Positions 24,175-39,100 of a stretch of 64,000 nucleotides of DNA are shown piece after piece. The notes beneath the pieces are model-generated. The model saw nothing but the letters and a program-made list of their open reading frames with translations, was not told the DNA's origin and ran no database searches. Positions within the stretch are counted from its first letter, which is position 1, and each line of letters begins with the position of its first letter. Position numbers and translations under genes: made by a program. Source of the DNA: Apostichopus japonicus (taxonomy: Eukaryota; Echinodermata; Holothuroidea; Aspidochirotida; Stichopodidae); assembly GCF_037975245.1 (NCBI RefSeq), contig NC_092570.1:12191001-12255000 (forward strand), read 5' to 3'.

Positions 24175-27100
24175 ATGACTGAAAAGAATGAATCGGAGCG
24201 CTCGGCCCTTTTAAGTGGTCGTCCAGTCACAGAAAATGAAGAGCACATGACTGGTTGTGGTGCAACGGTATGCTGTGATCCTCACAGAGCTCTGCACAGA
24301 TATATAGCCTTATGTTTTATATGCCTACTCAGTTTTGGTGAGTTGAAAAAGCTACAACTTAGCCCTCTGTTAATTATTATAATCTACACATGTTCAACCA
24401 TTTAGAAAATGAAGCAACATACTGATGTGACATCAAAATGGAGGGCACAAGAGCCAGGTTGGTCCTTGGAGCCATGTATGTCTCCGACACCCATTGTGTA
24501 CTCATCGCTTTTCTGCATACACATACCCAATATCTCAATTTTCCATTGCCATATACTTTCTTGTGCCCCCTACCTGACACCATGCTGTATCCCAGTCCCC
24601 CTGCCAGGCCTAATACACATATCAGTGTATGCAGAAGCTAACATGGCAAGATGAAATGGGCTGCTATTCAAATGTTAATTGTGTCTTTTGGAACATTTTT
24701 CTTTTGTTTAACTTTGCGCCCATGGCTACAATCTTGTATCAGAGATCCAGAATCCTGTGTTCATAAGAATGCTGCAGCATTAAAGGCTTTGTTTTACTTA
24801 AAAAATTACAGAATACTTTTATATTTTGTCATTTACAGGGAGCTACTTTTGTTATGATAATCCTGCTGCTCTGCAGTTACAAATAAAGCAGGTAGGTATA
24901 TTCTTAGTTGAAGTTCATAAACATTGTCCATAATCTTATATTCTTCATTTGAAGTGCTAAAAGTATGTGTTGAGGTTGTGATAAACTCATTAACTGCTCG
25001 TAACTAACACATTCTATTGCAGACTTTTTCATGTCATGTTTCGTTTAGATATCTTAGTGTACAGTAGCTCTCATGTCAGGAAGCTGCCATTTTGTAAATC
25101 TGTGATGTCATAGTGCTGCTAAGATCTGAAACATTTTACTTTCTCTTTGTTTTTCTTTCATATTTTTAAAGTAATGCTAACTTTGTTAACACTAAAACCA
25201 GTGCTATCATTATGTCACATTAAAGGGTTCTTTATTTAGATACAGCGTTTGCAAAACCCATCTCCATTACAGAAAATAACCATTGTAACAAATGAAGAAT
25301 AATATAAAGAATAGAAGCACATGTGTCTTCATGATGTCGTATTGACTAATGTTTGAAGATGAAGCACTAAATCTGTGAAATCTTCCTAATGGAAGAAGAC
25401 ATTTCTTAGCTGATTTGGGAATTTCTTAACGACAGTTATCTCTATCAGTCTATCACATACACTGATGATGATGGTTGAGTTTGTGTCTCAGTTAACAAAA
25501 AGTTTTAGAAAATTTCAGCAATTTTGCAAGCGATCATTTACATCCGTGTGTTTCCATACTAAGGAATTGTCCTTTCATATTTTCCGCATCAGTTAAATTA
25601 AAACATTTCATCATTTCTCTTGTAGACAATGGGCATCGATACTCAACAATTTATGATTCTCTACTCAATCTACTCCTGGCCAAATGTCATTCTCTGCTTT
25701 TTCGGAGGTTTTTTGATTGACAGAGTCTTTGGGATTAGGTAAGCAAGTTTTAAGTGATCAACCCTCTACATATGATGTAATAGGCTCACATATAATTTCA
25801 TCTTTTTTGGAGATCTTTTCTGTATTGGATTATTAATAATTAAGTTCCCTTTCATTTCTCTTTGCAGGTTAGGTACTCTCATCTTCAGTGGTTTTCTAAT
25901 TGTAGGTCAGGTGCGTCATCACTTCTTTGTGTGCACATTATGAAACATAAGTTAGACAAAATTAACATAAAAAGAGAGCTGTAATACTCCAATCTTTAGT
26001 TTGCAGTTATGCTCAAGTACACTTTACATTCCATGCAGAAAGCAAGAGATCTATGCTATGTTGCTGAGATGTGTGTGTGCCTTGGCCTAAAAACATGATA
26101 TCTCAGAATGAACATAGTGTTTAAACTGAACTTTATACTTGCTGTATAGGTTCACCCAATAGTAAGTGCACAAACTTATTGTTTGTAGTAGAGGTACAAC
26201 ATGTCACAGATTAGTTGAGGTCAACAGATGCCAATGTCTTACAAACTATTGCTTTGTGCAGAGGTCAAATGTAATTTAAGGGCAACAGAGGTTAAATTCT
26301 GCAAACATAATAACTACCAAAAGAAAGCTTGGACTTTGTGAGTAAACTTTTCAATTGCTTTCGATGAACATATTTGGTCATTTGAGCTCAACAGATGTCA
26401 AAGTTTGAAAACTTTGTATACAGATAACTGCAGAGCTTGAGTTAACTTCGTAGTTGATATGTACAGCAGACCAACATTAGAGCAAGAAAACCTTGTGAAA
26501 CTCGAAATCTTTTCAAGTCTGTTCTCATGTAAAATAGCAAGTAACCAATAGGCCTGTAGGCTTTCTGATGCCAAAGTTGTTACTTCTGCTCACAAGATTG
26601 TACTCATACCCATACTCAATAAACATACAAGACACTGTACTTACTCAGTCAGATAAAAGTGGGTTGTGAAGGCCCATTGTCTGGTTTTCAGTATAGAAAG
26701 TTTTCATCTTCCTATTTTGAGTAGGTCTAGACTTTCTTACATTCCTTGGTCTGTCCATTTGAGACTTCACCTGATCTGTTTTTGTGTCACAGACGGACTC
26801 ACGCATGCAAACACACACATACACACGCCGACCTGATTGCATAGGTTCATTTGCTTCCAGCAAGGAACCTATGCAACCAGGTTGGCATTTGTAAGTGTGT
26901 GTTTGCATGCGTGAGTACGTCTGTGACACTTGCTTGGTTCAGCAACAACTCACTAAACTGAGTGATGCATATTTTTCATACTTGCCATACTTGTAGATGT
27001 ATTATAGTGAGAAGGTGTGTAGATGTATTATAGTGAGAAGGTGTGTATCATCTGGGCTGATCTTATGAATATTAATGATGTTATGGAGTCAAATGTTAAA

Positions 27101-30100
27101 ATCTGTACATTGCAATAACTCCACAACCTTAAGTTGGTTTGTGGGCAAACTTTGTATACAGTTGTTGGTTAATAGCTGGTACATGTAGGCCTATTCTTTT
27201 TGGGACCATCTGGGCTAAAAGAAATTCCAGGCCCATTTTTGGGCTTGGTGGGCCCAAATTCTATTACCTCCTCAAATGCAGTTTGGGACACATTCTTTGG
27301 TCCTGAATTTGTGGGGACAATATTTTTGGGACGGTTTAGGCACAATCTTTTTTGGGCCCAATTGTTTGGGAGGGGCCAAAGTTTAAAATTGCAATTAACT
27401 CCATAACCTTCAATCAGATTATATCCAAATTTGGAATACAGTTGTTGGTTAATTTTTTGTACATGTGGGCATAAATATGATCATATTGGGTGATGACATA
27501 GAACACGTTAATACACTACTGTACCTAGCAAGGAACCATTGTGGCCCTTGGGCTCCCCTTGGGCTCTTGTTATGAGATGCATTTTGTGAACTTATTTAAT
27601 CCGGGAATTTGTCTACTGATATAGGGTTTGGTACCAGTTAATCTGTTGATAAATATGAGCATAGCCATTTCATTGAACTCAAACTCAAACTGTTTAGGGC
27701 ATGTACAGGCGTTTCTTTTGTCCAACAGAAAATGTATAATTATACATAAACTTCATCTCAGTGTTCGCATGCTGTTTCCCAAAGATGCTGTTTCCCAAAG
27801 TGAGGGCGTTATTTCATAAATGCTGCATTTCTGGATAGTTTTGCACTTCGGTTGTATCAATATCTGATGATGTATACAATAATCAATGATAAAAATTCAC
27901 TGAGAGGGTAATCTTCTTTATCAATAAATGTTGTAACTAAAGTGACACATTGTGCAAGTCATTAATATCCATCCATTCTACACACTTACTCTCATTTCCT
28001 GTACAGAGTTTGTTTGCGTTGGGAGCTCTGTTTCAAAGCTACTTGTTAATGGTGATTGGAAGATTTGTATTTGGGTAGGTACCTGCTTCAAAGTGATTTC
28101 TGTTTATTATCAGTTTTAGGCTGCTATGCATATTATCAAAAGTATGAACTTGTATACCCATAGCTTCCTGTGGCCCTTAAATCATCTTTCATTGTTGACA
28201 GGTGAAGAAGTATAACACATTTGCAGCTAGCTGCTAGTGTGTACTTAACAAGGTAGCATGATAAACTTCTAACACTACAATTCATGTTACTCTGTGAAGC
28301 TTTTATCTATTTCCCAGAGTTTTTACTGTAGCCACAATAAGTTTGTTATTTAATACTTTATCTTCATTATTCTAAGCCATATAATCATCTCTAGCTAGCT
28401 AATTTTGTTATTTAATATTGTATAGCTAGCTATGACATTTCAGGCCTAGAATTTCATAATTTAAGCCACAAATGCAAGTGCATAAAAGATCTACTAGCAT
28501 TTTCCTGAATTACAGTACACCTGAGTAAGGATATAGGCTTATGGGAGCAGCTCAGCAGCCCAATAATATTTGCTGTAATTTGTATGATGTTAATTTCCCC
28601 CTAACATATCATGTGTTTATGTTCTCAACATCTACTGGCAGTAAATTGCAAGGGTCTTCTAGCAAACAGCAAAATCCACTTGCATTGAGCCAGTAAATAG
28701 CATTGACTTTGAGGCCTACATGAATGGCTGTACAGTCATTTGGTAACTCTTAATTTGGGAACTATTAACTATGTAATCCACATTTGTTTTCCACAACTTT
28801 AATGTTATAATGTATTCTGTCATTTACATTTTCTGTAATCTGTCATTTACAAACCTCTGAAGTTGCGTGTCCCGACTAAAAACAGATTATGCTTTTTAGG
28901 GTACCTTGTAACTGATGAAGTGTGATACATCAGATTGGTATTGAAATCGGATTACATCCTCCTCCTGATGATTGTGGATCTCTTGTTGGAAAAACCCACC
29001 TATCTGTAGCCAACCGGGGCTCAAACCCACCTACTGTATCTGTAGCCAACCGGGGCTCAAACCCACCTACTCTAGCCAACCGGGGCTCAAACCCACCTAT
29101 CTGTAGCCAACCGGGGCTCAAACCCACCTATCTGTAGCCAACCGGGGCTCAAACCCACCTATCTGTAGTCAACCGGGGCTCAATCCCACCTATCTGTAGT
29201 CAACCGGGGCTCAAACCTCAAATTTACCAGATGCTAGGTTAAGGTTTCAATGTTTTTAAGGCAACCATTACCTTTGCCCATTTGACTTTCACACTTGACT
29301 TTCACACTGATCTAACATCATAAAGTGCTATAGAGTCAAGTAGTGTTTATTGATAGCAGTCCTTAAACTGTGATATGAAGTGGTTTAAATTTCAAAACTT
29401 GTTCAATCAAAAGTGATTGAGTATGATAAACATTCAAGTGACATTTCAGATGATGCAATAATTCTCACAGTAAAAATTGGAAAAAGCCCTGTAAAGTAGA
29501 CTGGACTCAAAAGTGTAATGAATTTTGTAAAGACAATTAGAAAAGCCATGGGCATATGTAATTCAGATGAGGAGGGCAGGACTGGGGCAAGTTGGTTACC
29601 TGGAAGGCCAGTGTAGGAATATGTAATCAGTGCTTGGCATGTACTCTGCATGTAAATACATGATCACAACAATTGAGCATATAATTATCATATTTCTTTT
29701 TCATTTCTTCATAGCCTTGGTGGAGAGAATCTGGCCGTCTGTCAGAGTACTTACTCAGTCTTCTGGTTCAAAAATAGAGAGATCAATTTTGTGTTTGGTC
29801 TTCAACTAAGTTTGTCCAGAATAGTAAGTAGTTTTACAATCACTACCTTACAAACAGAGTACTATATCACTCTCTTTCCCTTCCACAAAAGGTTCAGTGC
29901 ATTCTCCCCTTTGAGAATCCCTTCCTTCTCCCTCCTAAAGCTACATCAATGATTTGGCCAACTTTGAGTTCCTCTCTCATCGTCAGCATAAAGTTTAACT
30001 ATGCAATTACAATTAAAGCATGTGTTGTGTTTTAAGAGACAGAAATTAAAGATTCTAGAATTCTTTAGGTGATAAAAGGTAGTATTTGTATTGAACTTTT

Positions 30101-33100
30101 CAACGCTATTATTTGACTTTTCGATTTCTTTTTCCTTTGAGTTGATTTAACATTGTGAGTATTTGTATTAAACTATCATAAAAGTCTTGTATCGCTGATC
30201 AGACAAATGTATTTTTTAACTCTGAGGTTGTTTTATTCCTATTTTATTACAGGGAAGTACGTTTAACATGAATATCATGCCAGTTATATTCAATGCATTT
30301 GGTAAAACTGCAGATCCCTATTTCAAGTTATCCATGGCATTATGGTTTGGTGAGTAAAATCTTAAAACAGCTTTGCTTATTGGATTACCAATTTTCAATC
30401 ACATTACAGCTGTCCCCTTGTGCTTTGTAAATGGTATTAACATAAACAAAATCAGTGCTTAAGAAAGAAAATAATTAAATAAAAGCTTGTGCAATAGGAG
30501 GAGGTCATTGTCACAGGTCGGTGTAAGTTGGAGGATTCAATTGATGAAGGGAGTACACGAGTTGAAGTGTAGTGAATTTATTCACTGGTATGTACACCAG
30601 ACACATAATACAAAAACCCTGAAAATAGTAAAGTGAAAAATACTTTTCTTGCAAATCTCGTATCAAAACAATAACATAATTAAATTGCGAACGAAATACT
30701 ACACGATATATACATATACTGAAGCGTACGTGGCAAGGAAGCCTTGACACTTCAGCTTAAAATAAACATGAACTTACGGGATAATAAACTGGCGTTCACC
30801 CGGTTTTGTCAGGGTACCTTAACATAGACACTGATGAGAACGTGGCTGTCAGAGGTAATACGCGTTGCATACACGGAGTAGCCCAGTTACATACTAACGG
30901 CTGGGAACACAAAGTATCCCAGGTACAATATGATTTGGGAACACAAAGTCACCAAATTACAGCATAAGTCTGGAACACGAAGTAGCCCACTTTGAACCAG
31001 TGTGCGTTACGTAGTTGGGAACACGGAGTAACCCATTCGACATGTTACACACTAACCAGTTGGGAACACGAAGTAACCCTTATAGTCCCCCCACTGAGTA
31101 CATACTAACTAGGAGAAAAAAACCATCCCGCGCTACAGGCAGCCTGCTAACACAGTACCCTGCATACTGTAGCTCAAAATTAGGTAATACTGTACAACAT
31201 GCAGATGATAAAAATAATACAGATACCTTACATAGGCAGTAGTTTTGTGGAAATACCTGTAACTTGCACAAAGAACGTAAATTTCTCACAGGGTGGTCTT
31301 TAGACAACAGGAAATATCTTAAATGTGACCTGACCTGGGACAGTCATTTACATCCCAATAAACCAAACACACAAAGTAATTAAAATGCAATACTGTTGAT
31401 TTTATTATTTTAAATTGACTGGAATCCTACAGCAATCATTCTTTCAGTATGTTTGGCCCATCTCATTGGAATTTATGCTTTTGTTTATTACAAATTCAAC
31501 TTCTGTTGTTAGCTTGGAGTCTAAATTGAAGTATTTCCTTGTTGTTCAGGCCTTTATTTGGTTTGGATATTTCATGCTTTGTCTCTGTGAAGTACTTTAG
31601 ATCATTGCCCTTCTGGATTTATTTCTCTGCATAGACACAAACATTTTGTGATGTTGCATCCCTGTGAAGCAGTAGTTTTAACATTCTACAAGTAATTACA
31701 ACATTGATAGATTTAAGTTTGAAATGGTAGTTAAGTGCAAGACTGCTCAGCTGCAGAACAGTGAGACATAGTACTCCCCAAGTAAAGTGGGAATTTAATT
31801 TAACCAAAATACACCAATTAAGAGTTTATTTGTACTACTACTGACTGTATTATTAAGAGAATGGGAAATCCAGAATATTGGAAATCACAAAAGAAGGGTT
31901 ATGTTATATAAGCTTCCATGTATGGGTAGGAAGTTCATATAGTTTAGTGTATAAATACCTTTTTAACTATGTTAGTGCAATATTTTCTTCATTACAGGAA
32001 TGGTGCTATGTGTTTTCTCCTTTGTTTGTGGAATTGTGTTAGGTTTGATGGATATAAGAGCTTCAAGAATTTTAAAAAGAGATGCCTTGGAAACAGGTAA
32101 TATATTTCTCTGCATTGTTCATGCATGGTGTGCATTTGATATTTATCCTCCTGCTCCCTTATCTTAGATGAGACACCAGACAGCTTAAAGAGAAGACAGT
32201 TTCTTCTTATCTTCTTAGTATGAAATCTTGTATCTACGGCCCTCAACTCCAACTCATAACGTGCTTGCAGTGGTTGGCATCCAAACACATTGGAATGTGT
32301 AATCATAGAACTATAGTGGGTGAGAAGGTGGGGTGTAAGGCTCACAATAATATATGTTCTGATGTTTTGTGGTGTTTCATTAAATCATCTGTTGCATCCT
32401 TTGTGAGTAGCAATTTTGTCATTGTTTCCCTCACAATCAGAGGGAACAAAAGAGTGAAAACATGGCTTCAGTTAGTTACCACAAATTACACAAAATTGAA
32501 GCTGCTTGAATACACAGACATAAGTACTGCTGATGGCTACCAATACTTGTAAATTCGGGCAGTAGAATATTGCTCAATTGATTTTGTAAGCTATGCGATT
32601 AGAAATTGTCAAAGCACCCCTATTTACCCTTCCCTGAGTGGTGTAATAGTGTCCTCTTTGACAAATCTTAAGTTAAGCTTAATGTGTTTAGTAGTCAAGC
32701 CAGTGTTTTATAAAGCAGTGGCATTTAGAGAGAGGTAATTTGTTAAGAGATAATTATTGCAGTTTAATTTGCATACTTGGTACTTGTAAATAAGAATTAG
32801 CCCATCTTTAATTTTGGGCAAGTAAGCTGCAGCATTGCTGTAGTTGGCCGATGGTGACTTGACAGGTCATAGTCTATCAATGCAAACTATGAAACTATTT
32901 GTGTACAATAGTATGGACAATTAGCCCGGTTTGCCAATTAGGGGAGGCATGGGGTGAGGACCAATATTATACTGATAAAGAGAGCATTACTTATGATCAC
33001 TAAATAGATCAGCTGGTCACTCTGTCACTAATTCACAAGGGCATCATAGAATCACATTACAGCTGTATTGTATTTGATATGTTTAAACAACCAATCAAGG

Positions 33101-36100
33101 CCCGTGAACACACTCCATTATGTTCATATATGTCACAGATCTGCAATTTAAGTCAAGATCATTTCTTGGATTGGTTGGTGATTCAAATCATTGTAACCAC
33201 CTAGTTCTCTTAGTTCCAATGAGGGGAATCTAACAATATGTTAATATATGTGATCAGAATAGTGCAAGGTCAAGTTCCGATGATAAACCAGCTTAACAAT
33301 TCAGGATCATGGTGATCAGGTCTGATCACTGAACGAGGAAAAGCAAACATATGACACCATTTTGTTTCTAATAAGTCTTTTCAAGAGATCACTTTAATCA
33401 GAAAGAAAATTGAAGTGCAATACAATGGGATCTTTGTTTTCTCTTCTCAGGTGAAGTTATTCGTTTCCGAGACATTCTAGATTTTCCAGTATCCCTATGG
33501 TTGATCTTCATCATTTGTGTTACATATTATGTGGCAGTCTTTCCTTTCATTAGTCTTGGACCGTAAGTTATACTCCACTTTACAGTTTACTGCTCTTTTC
33601 AATCTCACTCTCCTGTATTCTTTTGTAATTACTTCTATGTTCTATATGAACACTTAAGGTTTGCTGTGAAGTCTTGAATATGTGCAATGGATTTAAACCA
33701 TTGCTGTCAGTAGGAATTCTTATCTCTAATCTTAATACAGGCTATAGCTTGATACTGGCCATGTTTTGATACAGGCTAGGTATATGTATAAACTGCTCTA
33801 ATTTTAGCATTAATTAAACATTGCCATCTTTATTGTGTGTGTTTGTATGTGTTGTGCCAGTGAGAGGTGTTGTGAGTACATATACAGAAACAATGTACTT
33901 TAACAATGTAACATTTCAGCCCGATGCCCAACATATAAACTGCTCTAATTTTAGCATTAATTAAACATTGCCATCTTTATTGTGTGTGTTTGTATGTGTT
34001 GTGCCAGTGAGAGGTGTTGTGAGTACATATACAGAAACAATGTACTTTAACAATGTAACATTTCAGCCCGATGCCCAACATATAAACTGCTCTAATTTTA
34101 GCATTAATTAAACATTGCCATCTTTATTGTGTGCGAATATATGTGTTGTGCCAGTGAGAGGTGTTGTGAGTACATATACAGAAACAATGTACTGTAACAA
34201 TGTAACATTTCAACCTGACGCCCAACATATAAACTGTTCTAATTTTGGCAAAAATTAACCTTTTTGTATCGGGTAAAATTTTTACATATAAACAAAATAA
34301 AGCAAATGCAGTCACCCGTGGGATATTCACTTTAACATTTATTGTTTCTTTGAATAGTGCTATATATAGTAATAATAATGTTAGCATCATTCAAGCTGTC
34401 CTAGAACCTGGAAACAGGGTTTCAATATGGAATACATATACTTCCAAAGAAGACTTGTTGCTCCCGAGAGTTCTTTCTACCCCTTCGTTATCTTATCATA
34501 TTTATAGATTAATAATCCAAACATATTATTCTCCCCCAATAATGAAATGGAACAATCTGTTTGCTTCTTGTGAAGAGCAATGTCAAAACATTGATCTCAT
34601 TAAAATCCGTAAGAGATCTCTCTCTCTCTTTTAATACTTTTAGTTCCACTTTATGCATAGAACCCTGACACTACTTGTTATTTCATACCAATAAGCAGGA
34701 AAACCCAAGATGTAGCTGAGCTGAACAGCCTATCATGGGAAATCAATTTTTTTCTCAAAATGAGGCCTTTTTAGGGGGTTCAGTTTTAATCTTGAGCACC
34801 CTATAATTTATTTAACATTTCACATAGAGTATTTCGTTTATCAATAAGTTTCTTTTGCAAGTTGAAAACTACTTGCATCAAAGTAAGCCTATGCCAGCAA
34901 AACATGTTTGAGAGCTTTAAAACTGCTTTTAGTAACAATGAATTCCGTTTAATTTGTTTATTGTCAAATTTATTACACATGCACAAAATAATTCTATTAT
35001 GGTCGGACAAAATTAAACAGTTATGAGATTCTTGTAATTGTCCTGACTGTTTCATATTGTATTGTTATGATAACACTCATACTTTGCTGTATTGCATTGT
35101 ATAAAGATAATGTAACAGATGTAGCAGGCATGTTATGTAAAGATTTACTGTATATAGAAATGGAACACAAATAAAAGATGGTAAGAAAAAACAAATTTTA
35201 TCTTTTGCACTCAGCATTTTTGCATGTAGGAAGCTAATCTTCCAACATTGACAAAATTATTTATTTTTGTTGATTAAAGGTTTTATTTGCTTTCGCAGGG
35301 CATTCATTGCGGACAAGTTCAACACAACAACCACATATGCAAATCTTATTATCAGGTAATAATTTTACCAATTAAACATTTTGCATTGAATAAAAGGATA
35401 CAGCGTTTGCACAAAACAGTGATTGAATATCTTAAGTATGCTATAATATTCTAACAATGGTCAGATAGTTGCAATATGGAATGTGGTAGAACACCCTTTC
35501 AGGCCCATGATACACGTCCAGTGGTGAGCTAATCATAGCACAAGCCTCTTTCATGTCTGTTTCAGGTGCAACCAACCTCTCATTTTTGCCAGTCTTAGCT
35601 ATTACAGTTTGTTATCATTTTAGCTGTGCAAGGTCAAAGGTTTGTGAGTTATTCCTGCAATGCCTCCTAAAATAATACAATGGTCCCGTTTTGTTAAAGT
35701 AACCTCAATTTTACACTGGAAAAACTGTCCGAGTGTAGTTTTTAATATATGGTGTGCTGCTACAAAATACGATGACAATGTCACAAATTGAAAGTGCTTC
35801 CTTTAATAAAATATTGCCTAAACATTTAACATGTGTATTCTTATTTGCTTTGGTCCTTGCAGTTTGGTGTTTATCATTTCGGCTGTAGCATCTCCTGTTA
35901 TTGGAGTCATTGTTGATTACACTGGGAGAAATATATTTTGGGTTGCTCTTGGTGTTTTGCTGACACTTGGTGCTCACATGATCTTGGCTTTTACTTTTGC
36001 ACCTCCTCTGCTGGCCATGGTGAGTTGTCAACTAATCACTTAAATGTCTGACTGGTGGCAAACTTAGAGCAGGAATCAGGCTTCTGCTGGCTGTACCTCA

Positions 36101-39100
36101 CTGGAACATATTCTCTATTCCAGTGACACACAAATTAATTGATAATTAAAGCAAAGGTAGTTGTGACATTCAGTATACTGTCTCTCTCTCCTTTGGTAGA
36201 CAGTCACATATGCACTGTCTTGCCATGCAGACTTGCTTTACACGATAAGGACATTCAGTATACTGTCTCTCTCTCCTTTGGTAGACAGTCACATATGCAC
36301 TGTCTTGCCATGCAGACTTGCTTTACACGATAAGGACATTCAGTATACTGTTTCTCTCTGTTTGTGTGGTAGACAGTCACATATGCACTGTCTTGCCATG
36401 CAGACTTGCTTTACACGATAAGGACATTCAGTATACTGTCTCTCTCTCATTGTGTGGTAGACAGTCACATATGCACTGTCTTGCCATGCAGACTTGCTTT
36501 ACACGATAAGGACATTCAGTATACTGTTTCTCTCTGTTTGTGTGGTAGACAGTCACATATGCACTCTCTTGCCATGCAGACTTGCTTTACACGATAAGGA
36601 CATTCAGTATACTGTTTCTCTCTGTTTGTGTGGTAGACAGTCACATACAGTACCGTTCACATTAAATCGGCCGTGGCATCGTGTATCGTGATGCCCTTAT
36701 CTTTTTCTATCGTTTTCTATCGTGAAACCTGACTACTGTAAATTTTTTGTACACGCTACCACGATATAACGATATACCACGATCACACGCTATATCGTGA
36801 TACCAAGCCTTCACGATAGCAAACATGACTGCTACATTCACGCTAACACGTTATATCGTGAGATCGTGATTTCAAGCTGAGCGCAACACAATTCGTAACT
36901 TCGTTTGGGCTTTGGGTTTTTATTATTCACGCTATTTCGTTAAGTCGTAAAATCGTGTATCATGAAGTTCCTACTCTACTGTGCGAAAATCGATCTTTAC
37001 AGGAGTTCCGCCTTGAAAACTTTTTGATGTCAGCTCACAACTTTACACGTTTAACTTTTTATTTAACAACAGTAACGTTACGTACGGATAGCGACTTTTC
37101 TGTTACTAGTAGTGTTAGTTGTAGATTTTATGTTCCACGTTACTTTGAATAGTTGGCAACATTTTGAAGAATAATAAAGTACTACTAAGCCTTTCTTGTG
37201 TTAATTTTTTATATAATTTATCGTTGGTTCGAACAGAATGAAAAGGGAAAAAAATTCCACCCCAACAACTTTGAAGCAGGGCCGGTTAAAAACAAAACAT
37301 CTTCATCGTCCGCGCAAGGGGCCTCCCTTTTCCTGATTCCCGAGTCTCTATTCGGATTCAAGAAATCTAACCTTAAAAATTATTTTGTTAAGGTTGCCAC
37401 ATATTCCAAACTAGTATTAGCGCATGAAAAGAAGAAAAACGTCAGCCTGTTTTTTTTCTTCAGATCTCAGTACGAGAAACATGTATTTTATTTGGATAAT
37501 AGAAACACTTTCTTTAATGTGGTTAATTAATATTTTCCTACCCTAGCTATTATTTGATAAAACCTTCATGAAAACCGACTTTTTAGAAAATGGATTTTGA
37601 AGCTCAGTCAACAATTTAAAAAATGCTTACCGTTAAATACTGGCGTCAAAAATACATTTCGAATTTATTCCAATAAAGATCCACAAAGGATAAAAATGCG
37701 AAGAACAGCTTACTAAATAGAATTGAAACTGCATGTACAGTACATGGTCATTTTAAGTATCCAAATACTATACAAAGAGATCGAGTTCACCGAAATACCC
37801 CTTTTCCCTACCACCTGAGGAAAAGCGTCTTTTATAAATTATAGTACCATACAGTACTTAACATTTGATACAAAAGTAACATCTACAACAACTTCCCAAA
37901 ATTTGTATGTGTCACAATAGGTTAAGTTTTAACCGCACAGTACCATTAATAATTTGCATATTACATCAAAAGTTACACTCGGGCGTCCAGATGGCGGGAA
38001 AATGTACAATCATGTACAATTTATTGTGTCGTTCCCACGGTGCAATGAACTTGGGCAAGTTGCCAAGTTCGAATGTCGTTGACCTACTTATGTTCCGTAA
38101 ACAATGTCAATGGGAATAATGTGTGTAAAAACTTGTGTTTTTTCCATGTGTTATATATATATATATATATAGAAGTTTTACGTAAGCGGAGTGAATTTCT
38201 GGGCGGCTCGTTGATTGTGAGGAAGCACTTATCTAAGCATCAATATTTGTAAAATATATCGTACGGTTTTTCTTCAGAAAATATTTTTGACTAGTATTTT
38301 CTCAATGTATTAAGAAGGGTGACATACCCTATGTTCCGACGTCTCTATGTTCCGACGTCTCTTTAAGTTCCGACAATTTTTTTGGACTCTAATTTTTTGA
38401 ACCCAATTTTTTTCTGGGGGGGGGGGGCTCAATTTTGTTAGACCCAAATTCTGTCTGGCTAATTTTTTGGGGGATTCAATTTTTTCGGACCCAATTTTTT
38501 TGGGGACTCATTTTTTTTTACCCAAATTTTGTCTGGCTTAAGTTATTTTTTTTGGGGGGGGACTCAATTTTTTTGGACCCAAATTTTCTTTGTGGAATCA
38601 ATTTTGTTAGACCCAAATTTTGTCTCACTAACTATTTATTAGGGGGGACTCAATTTTTTCGGACCCGATTTTTTTTGGGGGACTCATTTTTTTTGGACCC
38701 AAATTTTTTCCGGCCTAATTTTTTTTTTTGGGGGGGGGACTCAATTTTATATGGACCCAATTTTTTTTGTGGAATCAACTTTTTTGGACCCACAATTTTT
38801 CTGACCTGATTTGTTTGGGGGGACTAATTTTTTTCGGACGCGCCAATTTTTATTTACGAAACAAAAAATAAAAGGGCCCAGAGTTTTTTATGACCCAAAT
38901 AGTGCTTGTCCGAAAAAAAATTGGTCATAAAAAATTTTTGAGTAAAAACAATTTGTGTCATCAAAATATTTTGGTCCAAAAAATTATGGGTCTTAAAAAA
39001 ATTTGGTCCGAAATCCGAAAACATATTGGTCAAAAATATTGGTCAAAAGAACTTCAGAGTAAAAAACAATTGTCGGAACGTAGACACGCCGGAACCCATA

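Noticed and set aside
34801-35055. 84-residue minus-strand open frame in MFSD1 intron 9
   Set aside because: A SDHNRI phrase hints at a retroelement endonuclease end, but nothing else supports it.
38435-38809. 124-residue open frame rich in Phe, Leu and Asn
   Set aside because: It comes from degenerate GGACCCAATTTTTTT-type repeats and has no protein-like composition.
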